A stretch of DNA of 64,000 nt, taken from Gordonia sp. UBA7599 (lineage in GTDB: Bacteria > Actinomycetota > Actinomycetes > Mycobacteriales > Mycobacteriaceae). The DNA is taken from the NCBI GenBank assembly GCA_002477755.1, contig DLKD01000139.1, forward strand, positions 25,585 through 89,584, written 5' to 3'. Position numbers and translations under genes: made by a program. The notes under the pieces are model-generated. The model did no database searches. It saw only the letters and a list, made by a program, of their open reading frames with translations, and was not told the origin of the DNA. Shown in pieces: positions 51,986 to 59,353 of the stretch (its first letter is position 1; the number at the start of each line of letters is the position of its first letter).

Positions 51986-51991
51986 AGCCTA
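51986..51991 (-). promoter_or_regulatory. Candidate -10 for a leaderless cyclase transcript
   Basis: The minus-strand hexamer TAGGCT lies 7 bases before GTG 51978, so transcription would begin at the start codon. Leaderless genes are common in this order. No convincing -35 was found. Confidence 0.4.
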
Positions 51992-52111
51992 ACAGTGAGA
52001 CCCAGGTTGATCGGTTGACATGCGATCGTGATGCCGTGCAGGTTGGCATGCGCTGGGCAATCGGTCCAGAGTCGACCTCGTCGGCGCCAATGGCTGACGT
52101 CGCGGGTAGGC

Positions 52112-52320
52112 ATCACGCCGTCAGAACGCGCCGCGCTCGCACTCACCGAGGAAATCACCCAATTGGCCGGTCCGGTACCCGGGGTGCCGGACCACGTATG
52201 GGAAGCCGCCGCCGAGCACTTCACGGACCGTCAGCTCGCAGGCCTCGTCCTTGCGATCGCCACCATCAACGCATGGAACCGGATCATGGTCGCCACCGGA
52301 CAGATCACGGGGAGTGGATC
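52112..52320 (+). pseudogene. Remnant of an AhpD-like carboxymuconolactone decarboxylase family gene
   Basis: A 70-codon stretch reads ITPSERAALALTEEITQLAG, then VPDHVWEAAAEHFTDRQLAG and LVLAIATINAWNRIMVATGQ. This is the conserved C-terminal part of AhpD-like proteins. The N-terminal half with the redox CxxC is absent, and no start or ribosome site precedes it. The frame also runs past the natural end of the family. It sits in the 387-base gap between the cyclase and Fic genes, and the rest of that gap shows only the cyclase promoter. Confidence 0.7.
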
Positions 52321-52365
52321 GAGGAGGTCATCCGTGAAGATCGTTCGCGAGGTTGACGGCTGGAT

Positions 52366-53160
52366 TCACCCGTTGGCTGCCGCCTCGCGCGTCGTCACCA
52401 GCGGCGCGAGGAGGTCAGCAAAGGGGGTCGGGTCGGGGCCGGCCAACGTGGCACCGACCATTGACGCCCGCGATGCGGCGATCCAGTCGGTGCGGGTGAC
52501 GCGGTCCAGCGCGAGCCATCGGCCGCCTCGCTGGGCAATCAACTGCAAGATCAGCGTTCCAGCTCGGCCATTGCCTTCCCGAAACGGGTGTACGGCGTTG
52601 TAGTCGGCGTAGATCCTCGCCAACCGATAGGCGAGCGCCGTTGGACCATATCCGTCGGCACAAGCGAACGCCTCGTCGACGTCCCGCGCCGTGCGTGCGA
52701 GGCCGGTCGACAGCTGCGGGACGGTGGCAAACTCCACGTCGCCCTTGGTCACCCTGGTGATGCGTGGTTCACCGGCCCACGGGTAGATGTCGGCGAAGAT
52801 CGCTCGGTGCGCGTCACACACCGAGAGCGACGACGGCGGATTCTTGAGCAGGCCCACAGTCCGACCCGCGCTGATCGCGTGCTCGGCTGCGGCCAGCAAG
52901 GGAGCCTCCGTTAGACCGAGGTTGTTCACCAGGACCGAGGTCCCCGGGACTAGATAAGGTCGCCGCCGCGCGAATACGGTACGCCGCGGCGGTTGCTCCT
53001 CGCGGTAACGACGGCGGCACCAGCCCAGGAACTGCGGCACGGTGAGCGTTCCGTGCGCCAACTCATCGAGGACTGCAATCTGCTCGTCGTCGGGCCGCCA
53101 TCCTTCCAACCGCTGTGCGGCCAGGGCCCACGCCGATTCCGGTGCGAGCTGAGCGGTCAC
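52366..53160 (-). CDS. Fic family protein
   Basis: This 264-residue protein has a complete Fic motif, HPFREGNGRAG (catalytic His and the GNGR loop). An upstream flap region contains NPPSSLSVCDAHRAIFADIYPWAGEPRI. Fic enzymes transfer AMP or other phosphate-linked groups from nucleotides to hydroxyl side chains. No obvious inhibitory helix motif ([S/T]xxxE[G/N]) was identified. The GTG start at 53160 overlaps the stop of the nucleotidyltransferase gene (GTGA). It is the last gene of the urea/guanidine operon, which is an unusual place for a Fic protein. There is no antitoxin-like partner. Confidence 0.88.
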   Translation of the reverse strand: MTAQLAPESAWALAAQRLEGWRPDDEQIAVLDELAHGTLTVPQFLGWCRRRYREEQPPRRTVFARRRPYLVPGTSVLVNNLGLTEAPLLAAAEHAISAGRTVGLLKNPPSSLSVCDAHRAIFADIYPWAGEPRITRVTKGDVEFATVPQLSTGLARTARDVDEAFACADGYGPTALAYRLARIYADYNAVHPFREGNGRAGTLILQLIAQRGGRWLALDRVTRTDWIAASRASMVGATLAGPDPTPFADLLAPLVTTREAAANG

Positions 53161-54161
53161 AGCAGCCGCCACTGGTAACGAACCACCCGCTGTGCGCGCA
53201 GCACTTCTCGGCCGGCGCTACGCAGCGCGGCGCGGTCGTGTGGAGCCAGTTCACCGAGCGTCACGATGTCCCAGGCTGAGCGCGGCGTCTTCTCCCACCT
53301 CCTGCTGCGCAGTGTCCACCGAAGCACCGTCGTCGCGCGGTATGCCTGCACCAGTCCGTCCCAGTCGATGTCGGTCAGTTGCTCGTCGACCACCGAGAGT
53401 CGGTCGGTCGTCGCGCTCGCCGCCGAGTCGGCCAGCACCGCTTTCAACCGCGCGAGCCGGACTATCGGGTCGATCACCGCCTGTTTGATATCGACTGAAT
53501 CGCGGCGGCCGGTAAGCACCGCCAGTCGAGCGGGGACCACCTCCCGCGACGCCGTGGCGTCCTGCGCCATTGCGCTGCCTAGTTCGCGGTGACGTGCGGC
53601 AGCCTCGCGCATCCACAGCTTCGGGTCGTCGCCGGTCGTCGCTGCCGTCTCACCGACCGCGCACGAGTCCAACATCAGCCCAGCCATGACGACGCCACGG
53701 TCGGTCTGCGGGGCCTGCGCCCACCGGTCGGTGGCGGCCACCCACTCCTCACGCGTTCGGCAACATCGGGCCCGGCTTGCGGTCGCACCGTTGCTATCGC
53801 CGGCCAAGCCGCCATTTTCGAGCAGCTCGTGCACCCGCGCAGCCTGGGCGAACACCTCGTTGCGGCGATCGTTGGGCCCGTCCGCGTCGAATACCGCCAG
53901 CGTCTCCACATCCGCCCCCGGCAGCGCCTCGCCGCGTCCGCAACTGCCGGTCACGAACCAGTGCCATCGCACCCCCTCGGGGGGACCGACGAGATCGACG
54001 GCCCGGTCCGCAGCTACGCGCACCAGCCCCGACCACCAGAGTGCGGCCACCTCCGGCCCGGCGCGCGGCGGCGGCGCCGCGCGCACCTGACCGATCGCGG
54101 TGACCAGCTCGTCGGCTGTGCGAGCGCCCCGGATAGCTACCAGATGATCGTCGAGCGTCAT
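53157..54161 (-). CDS. DUF294-type nucleotidyltransferase (GlnD-like)
   Basis: This 334-residue protein is cytosolic. The nucleotidyltransferase core has FVTGSCGRGEALPGADVETL, a GS-x-GR loop with the acidic pair in Asp-Val-Glu instead of the usual Asp-Gln-Asp. The C-terminal half matches DUF294_C, with RRDSVDIKQAVIDPIVRLARLKAVLA, then TTDRLSVVDEQL and VQAYRATTVLRWTLR. Unlike longer relatives it has no CBS or cAMP-binding domains. Such proteins are thought to nucleotidylate proteins like GlnD does. Its start overlaps the allophanate hydrolase stop by one base (TGATG). Confidence 0.8.
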   Translation of the reverse strand: MTLDDHLVAIRGARTADELVTAIGQVRAAPPPRAGPEVAALWWSGLVRVAADRAVDLVGPPEGVRWHWFVTGSCGRGEALPGADVETLAVFDADGPNDRRNEVFAQAARVHELLENGGLAGDSNGATASRARCCRTREEWVAATDRWAQAPQTDRGVVMAGLMLDSCAVGETAATTGDDPKLWMREAAARHRELGSAMAQDATASREVVPARLAVLTGRRDSVDIKQAVIDPIVRLARLKAVLADSAASATTDRLSVVDEQLTDIDWDGLVQAYRATTVLRWTLRSRRWEKTPRSAWDIVTLGELAPHDRAALRSAGREVLRAQRVVRYQWRLL

Positions 54162-55834
54162 CACCAACGGTCCCGGTCCAGCGGCACACCGGCCCCTGCC
54201 GCGTCGGCGGCACAACCGAAGCCGACCACCCACTGTCCGTCGGACAATTCAACCTTGCCGAGCATCATCGGCTCGGGCAGGGCGGCCAGAAACTCGCCAA
54301 GTGCAGCGGGGGAGAGGGTCCATGTCTGCCCGACGATGGCTCGGCCCCGTTCCGGATCGCGGATCAAGCCGGGTTTGGGCGGAACCGTGTCCAGTGCAAC
54401 GAGCCGATAGGACGGCGCGGTTGTGACTTCTCGGGTCCACCGAGCACCCCGTCCTGCCAGCTCGTGCTCCAGCGGACCGCCGCGCATGTGTGCCCCGAAC
54501 ACGGCGAGCTCGGTGTGCGTTGCCGCTGATTCCACCCAGGTCGGCCCGGTGAGCTCGGGGTCTACGAATCTCCGCGCCAGATCCAGGACCACAGCATCGG
54601 CGCGCCGTTTACCCAGGAACGTGATACCGAACTCCGCTGCAGTCCCATCCGCCTCGTCAACCGTTCCGGCGGGCACGGCCACCCCGCACAAGTCGAAGAG
54701 ATTGCAGAAGTTGGTGTACGTGCCCATGCGCGAGTTCACGCCGACCGGATCGGCGGCCACCTGCGCGATCGTCGGGTGTAGTGGCGCGGTCGGCACCAGC
54801 AGGGCATCGGCATCTCCCCAGATCCGCATGGCCTGGTCCCGCAGTTCGGTCAACCGTCGTCGGGCCCTCAACAGGCCGACCGCGCTGAACCGGTTCGCCG
54901 CGCCGATGATTCCGCCGACAGTCGGATCGATACCCGCCGTCTGATCGGAGACCGCTGCGTCGAGGAAATCCCCGACCGCGTCGTAGCGCTGGGCGACCAG
55001 AGCGTCGTCGTAGAGCAGTCGTGCTGCCTCGATGAATGGGCCGAGGTCGATTCGGCGCACCGTCATTCCCGCGGCTTCTGCGGCGGCGACGGCGCGCTCG
55101 AAGGCGTTTCGCCAGTCGGCGTCTAGTTCGGGCAGCTCTGCGGGCACGGCGATCGCCGGCGCGGCCGGGGCGGCAAAGCAGGTCGAGACATCGAAGGCGA
55201 CCGGTCCGGGCGCGTCGACCATCGCGGACATGGCCGCATCGGCATCCTCCAGCGTCCGCGCGAAGATCGTCACGGTGTCGTAGTCGGCACACGCCGGAAC
55301 CACGCCCTCGGTGCTGAGGAGGCCGACGGTCGGTTTGATACCGATGACACCCTGTAGGGCGGCGGGGATGCGGCCCGACCCAGCGGTGTCTGTCCCGATC
55401 GCGATGTCTGCCAGGCCGAGCGCAACCGCGACCGCCGAGCCCGAGCTCGATCCGCCGGAGATGCGGTCGGGCCGTCGGGAATCGGGCACCGCGCCGTACG
55501 GGCTTCGCGTGCCGACCAGTCCGGTGGCGAATTGGTCGAGGTTGGTTTTGCCGAGTACTACCGCGCCGGCCGTCCGCAAGGCCGCGACGACTGGCGCGTC
55601 TGCCTCGGGGAGGTAGCTGTACCCAGGGCAGGCTGCGGTTGTCGCGAGCCCGGCGACATCGACGTTGTCTTTGACCGCCAGGATGACCCCGGCGAGCGGT
55701 CCGGCCTGCGCTATCGACCACTCGTAGTCGGCGGCCACCGCTGCCTGATCTCGCAGGCTAATGAACACTCCGGGGTGCTCTTCGATTGCCGCAAAAATGT
55801 CGTCTACTCGCGCCTGGGCGATGGTGGCGCTCAC
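54161..55834 (-). CDS. atzF: Allophanate hydrolase
   Basis: This 557-residue amidase-signature enzyme has the catalytic Lys in AVKDNVDVAG, the cis-Ser in RISGGSSSGSAVAVALG and the nucleophilic Ser in GTDTAGSGRIPAAL. A C-terminal allophanate hydrolase domain (about residues 430-557, starting TELAVFGAHMRGGPLEHEL) releases the second ammonia. It turns allophanate into two ammonia and two CO2, the final step of both urea carboxylase and guanidine carboxylase pathways. The GTG at 55834 overlaps the carboxyltransferase stop. The length is normal, so it should be active. Confidence 0.93.
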   Translation of the reverse strand: MSATIAQARVDDIFAAIEEHPGVFISLRDQAAVAADYEWSIAQAGPLAGVILAVKDNVDVAGLATTAACPGYSYLPEADAPVVAALRTAGAVVLGKTNLDQFATGLVGTRSPYGAVPDSRRPDRISGGSSSGSAVAVALGLADIAIGTDTAGSGRIPAALQGVIGIKPTVGLLSTEGVVPACADYDTVTIFARTLEDADAAMSAMVDAPGPVAFDVSTCFAAPAAPAIAVPAELPELDADWRNAFERAVAAAEAAGMTVRRIDLGPFIEAARLLYDDALVAQRYDAVGDFLDAAVSDQTAGIDPTVGGIIGAANRFSAVGLLRARRRLTELRDQAMRIWGDADALLVPTAPLHPTIAQVAADPVGVNSRMGTYTNFCNLFDLCGVAVPAGTVDEADGTAAEFGITFLGKRRADAVVLDLARRFVDPELTGPTWVESAATHTELAVFGAHMRGGPLEHELAGRGARWTREVTTAPSYRLVALDTVPPKPGLIRDPERGRAIVGQTWTLSPAALGEFLAALPEPMMLGKVELSDGQWVVGFGCAADAAGAGVPLDRDRW

Positions 55835-57831
55835 GAGGACGCCCCTTCTTTGATCCCAAATTCTCCCCGCTCCGACCAGCGGCGTCGTTCCTCTTCGCGC
55901 GCCTGAACCATCACCGCTCGCTTGGCGGCGATGTCGGCCGCGTTTGCATCCAAGAAGCGCTGATGCTCGGCCAACGAGAAGCTGCCGTCAACGATCCGGA
56001 TGCTTTCTCCGCGGCCGGCGGCGACATCGGCTCGCATGTCGAGAAGCTCTTCGGCGCCAACCGGATACCACCGGATCTTATCGAAGAAGCGCAGCAGCCA
56101 TGGATGCTCAGGGTCAAAGCCCGGGGTCGGCAGCGGATGCCGGTGGTTCCACACCTGCGTAGTGCGCCCGACAAACTGGTAACCGCCCGGACCCTCCATG
56201 CCGTACACACAGAGGTAGGCGCCGCCGATACCGACCGCGTTCTCCGGGGTCCAGGTTCGGGCCGGGTTGTATTTGGTGGTCACCAAGCGGTGACGGGGGT
56301 CGAGCGGAACCGCCACCGGCGCCCCGAGGTAGACATCACCGAGACCAAGAACCAAATAGCTGGCGTCGAAGACGGTGCGGTACACGTCGTCGACCGAATC
56401 CAGACCGTTCATCCGCCGGATGAACTCGATATTCCACGGGCACCACGGTGCGTCCGACCGCACACCCAGCATGTAGCGCTTGATCGCTTCACGCGTCGAA
56501 GGGTCGTCCCACGACAGCGGCAGTTCGACGGTGCGGCTCGGCACCACCAGGTCGTCGGCGGCGGGCAGTTGCGCCTCGCATTCGACAAGCCAATCGAGCA
56601 TCGACCGTTGGGTCCACACGTCGGGGTCGCCTTTGACCTGGAGTGAACGGATGCCCGGTGTGAGGTCGATCAGGCCACGCGGCGCCTCAGCCGCGATGCG
56701 CTCGGCCAACGCATGGACCCGTGCCCGCAGCGTCAGGTCGAGGGTCTGCTCGCCGTACTCGACGAGGATGTTGTCGTCGCCGGAGCGGCGGTACGTCACC
56801 TTGGTGCCGTCGGCCGTGTCGCCGATGTGCAAGACCCCGTTGTCGTCGTCGCCACCGGTCGACAGGACATGTGCGACGCTCGCGCGACGCCCGAGTCCGA
56901 CCTGCGACAGTGAGGCCGACTCGGCGGTACGTACCGGGACGAAGCGCACGGTATCGCCCGGTTTGAGTTGACCCAGCTTCCAGCGCTCTGCGGTCACCAA
57001 CGTCACCGGGCAGACGAATCCGCCGAGGCTCGGCCCGTCCGGGCCGAGCAGGATCGGAGTGTCGCCGGTGAAGTCGAGGGCGCCCACCGAGTACGCGTTG
57101 TCGTGGATGTTCGACGGGTGCAGCCCGGCTTCGCCGCCGTCGCTGCGCGCCCAGCGCGGCTGCGGCCCCACCAGCCGCACACCGGTGCGGTCGGAATTGA
57201 AATGGACCTCGTAGTCGGTACCGAGCAGGTCGTCGATGTCCTCGGGGGTGAAGAATTCAGGTGCGCCGTGCGGGCCGATGGTGACCGCGAGACGCCAGTG
57301 ATTGGTGAGTGCAGGCTGCTCGTCGAACAGGATTCGCCGTGGCGGTGTGGATGACTCGAGACCTGCCGAGGTCAGCTCGTCGCCGTCGCGCAGCGCCCGG
57401 CCGTGATGTCCGCCGAAACGGCCGAGAGTGAACGTGGCGGCACTGCCGAGGTATTCCTCTGCCTCGATTCCGCCGGCCACCGCGATGTACACCCGCAGCC
57501 CGATCGAACCCACCGCGCCGACATCCAGGACGTCACCAGCGGCGACGGTGATCGGCGCCCACTGTGGAGCGACGCGACCATTCACCGTGACGAGCACCGG
57601 TGCACCGGTCACCGCGACGACCGATGCCTCCTCGAACCGCAGCGTTGGTCCCGTCAGGGTGGCTTCGAGGCCCGTCGCACTCTCGGCATTGCCGACGGCG
57701 AGGTTGGCCAGACGGAACGACAGGTCGTCCATCGGGCCCGACGGCGGGACGCCGACCTTCCAGTAACCGATGCGGCCCGGCCAGTCTTGGACGGTGGTCT
57801 GCGCACCGGCGCGCACCACCGAGATCGTCAT
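55831..57831 (-). CDS. Urea/guanidine carboxylase carboxyltransferase part (no BC, no BCCP)
   Basis: This 666-residue protein holds only the carboxyltransferase domains of urea-amidolyase-type carboxylases. The AHS2/KipA-like part starts ISVVRAGAQTTVQDWPGR. The AHS1/KipI-like part runs from about residue 335 (VTYRRSGDDNILVEYGEQTLDL) through NPARTWTPENAVGIGGAYLCVYG. The end (EERRRWSERGEFGIKEGASS) is where the biotin carrier domain begins in full enzymes. Full urea carboxylases are about 1200 residues with biotin carboxylase first and biotin carrier last. Both are missing here, with clean domain ends and overlapping neighbours on both sides. Confidence 0.88.
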   Translation of the reverse strand: MTISVVRAGAQTTVQDWPGRIGYWKVGVPPSGPMDDLSFRLANLAVGNAESATGLEATLTGPTLRFEEASVVAVTGAPVLVTVNGRVAPQWAPITVAAGDVLDVGAVGSIGLRVYIAVAGGIEAEEYLGSAATFTLGRFGGHHGRALRDGDELTSAGLESSTPPRRILFDEQPALTNHWRLAVTIGPHGAPEFFTPEDIDDLLGTDYEVHFNSDRTGVRLVGPQPRWARSDGGEAGLHPSNIHDNAYSVGALDFTGDTPILLGPDGPSLGGFVCPVTLVTAERWKLGQLKPGDTVRFVPVRTAESASLSQVGLGRRASVAHVLSTGGDDDNGVLHIGDTADGTKVTYRRSGDDNILVEYGEQTLDLTLRARVHALAERIAAEAPRGLIDLTPGIRSLQVKGDPDVWTQRSMLDWLVECEAQLPAADDLVVPSRTVELPLSWDDPSTREAIKRYMLGVRSDAPWCPWNIEFIRRMNGLDSVDDVYRTVFDASYLVLGLGDVYLGAPVAVPLDPRHRLVTTKYNPARTWTPENAVGIGGAYLCVYGMEGPGGYQFVGRTTQVWNHRHPLPTPGFDPEHPWLLRFFDKIRWYPVGAEELLDMRADVAAGRGESIRIVDGSFSLAEHQRFLDANAADIAAKRAVMVQAREEERRRWSERGEFGIKEGASS

Positions 57832-58508
57832 CGCTGGTCCTCTCGCGTCACGATGATGCGCACGGCGGTGGGGTCGAAGCCGTTGCAGGGGTTGTTGATC
57901 TGCGGACAGTTGGAGATCAGCACCAGGGTGTCCACCTCGGCGCGCAGGGCGAGTCGCTTCCCCGGCGCTGACAACCCGTCGACGATCCCAAGTGTTCCGT
58001 CGGGATCCACCGGCACGTTCATGAAGAAGTTGACGTTTCCGACCATGTCGGCTTTGCCGAGTCCGTGGCGCGAGCCTTCGATCAGGAAGTTCTCCACACA
58101 GGCGTGCTGGTGTTTGGTGTGGTGCCCGTAGCGAAGCGTGTTCGACTCCTGTGAGCACGCGCCACCGACGGTGTCGTGGTTGCCCACCTCGTCGGCCACG
58201 ATCGTCACGAGTGGTCGAGACTCTTGGTCCCTCAGCACACTGCCGGTCGTGAGGAAGAGGTTCCCCTGTGCCGCGATGGTGGCCTGGGCGCAATAGCGCG
58301 CCGACGGTCGAGGCGTTCCGGCGACGTCGACGCCGTAGAAGAGGGTGTCCACGGCCTGGTTGCCGTGCAGATCGACGATCGTGAGCACATCGCCGGCGGC
58401 GATGATTCCTGACCACGGTGCGCGTTCCCCTACCTCGGTGTCGAGGATTACGGTGCCGGTTCCGAGCGCCAAGTCTGCGGCGGAGGTTGACGTTGCGGTG
58501 GTGGTCAC
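57828..58508 (-). CDS. DUF1989 protein, urea amidolyase-associated 2 / carboxyguanidine deiminase subunit
   Basis: This 226-residue DUF1989 protein has a central sequence IVDLHGNQAVDTLFYGVD, then GGACSQESNTLRYG with its Cys, and CVENFLIEGSRHGLGKADMVGNVNFFMNVPVDPDGTLGIVDGLS. Pairs of DUF1989 proteins encoded next to urea-carboxylase-like genes have been shown to form a heteromeric carboxyguanidine deiminase, which makes allophanate from carboxyguanidine. So guanidine is a more likely substrate for the operon than urea. The GTG 58508 start overlaps the upstream DUF1989 stop, and its own stop overlaps the carboxyltransferase ATG. Confidence 0.85.
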   Translation of the reverse strand: MTTTATSTSAADLALGTGTVILDTEVGERAPWSGIIAAGDVLTIVDLHGNQAVDTLFYGVDVAGTPRPSARYCAQATIAAQGNLFLTTGSVLRDQESRPLVTIVADEVGNHDTVGGACSQESNTLRYGHHTKHQHACVENFLIEGSRHGLGKADMVGNVNFFMNVPVDPDGTLGIVDGLSAPGKRLALRAEVDTLVLISNCPQINNPCNGFDPTAVRIIVTREDQR

Positions 58509-59353
58509 GACAGTTCCTTTGTGGTGTTCGCGGCGGCGGTCCAGGCGTCCTCAGAGTTGGCGACGGCGCGCTGGAACTCCGGTTCGGTATCGGTGCGGTG
58601 GACGAGGTCGGCGAGGGTATCCGGCGCGCGCCAGGCAAGGACCTCAAGAGGGCCGGTCGCGAATGTTGACGACGGGTCGCACGGGTGAGCGGTGTTGGCG
58701 ATGGCCACGATGCAGGGCAGGTGCAGGATCAGTTCGACGGCTTTGTCGCTGCCTGCCGACCCGATGGATTCCAACGCTCCGTCGTCGGCGACCCGGACAC
58801 CGTGGAAGAACGACACTGGCGAAGGCACGTCGGCGACGCCCAGCCCGTTCTTGGCGGCAGCCAGGATCAGGAGTTCCCGACCGGCGGGGCTGGCGCCGTG
58901 GACGCTGCCGTCGCCGTACTTGGCGGTGTTGTGTGCCAGCGTCGTCGTTCCGCACAGTGCGTCGTGATGCTCGGAGTCATCGGCCACCACTGTGGCGAGC
59001 ACCCGACCCTGATCCGAGAGCAGCGGGTGACCCGCGCCGAGGTATGCCTGCCAAGGCACCTTGACGGTGTCCGCCACGTTCAACCGCTCCCACTGGGCGT
59101 CCGCGCGCCACAGCAGCAGGTTCGCGCAGGCCGATCCGGTCAGGTCGCGCAGTCGAATCCGGGTGCCGCGAGCGAGCACCTTGGTGGTGTAGCGGCCACC
59201 CGGTACGGTCTCCGCCCAGGTCAGCTCCGAGGCGGCAACTCCGTTCGGTGGGCTCGGCCAGTCAGTGGGCGGGACAACCGGCATCGAGTCGGTGATGGTC
59301 CCGGACTGCGCGCGGGCATGTGCGCGCGCGTCGGTGGTGGTGCTGGTGCTCAT
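58505..59353 (-). CDS. DUF1989 protein, urea amidolyase-associated 1 / carboxyguanidine deiminase subunit
   Basis: This 282-residue DUF1989 paralogue of the next gene has a longer N-terminus and a conserved core. The core includes TGSACANLLLWRADAQWERLNVADTVKVPWQAYLGAGHPLLSDQGRVLATVV and HDALCGTTTLAHNTAKYGDGS, with FFHGVRVADDGALESIGSAGSD further on. The conserved Cys and His positions match those of the partner, as expected for a metal-dependent heteromer. It lies directly after the permease gene with a four-base overlap. Which of the two proteins carries the active site cannot be told from sequence. Confidence 0.85.
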   Translation of the reverse strand: MSTSTTTDARAHARAQSGTITDSMPVVPPTDWPSPPNGVAASELTWAETVPGGRYTTKVLARGTRIRLRDLTGSACANLLLWRADAQWERLNVADTVKVPWQAYLGAGHPLLSDQGRVLATVVADDSEHHDALCGTTTLAHNTAKYGDGSVHGASPAGRELLILAAAKNGLGVADVPSPVSFFHGVRVADDGALESIGSAGSDKAVELILHLPCIVAIANTAHPCDPSSTFATGPLEVLAWRAPDTLADLVHRTDTEPEFQRAVANSEDAWTAAANTTKELS

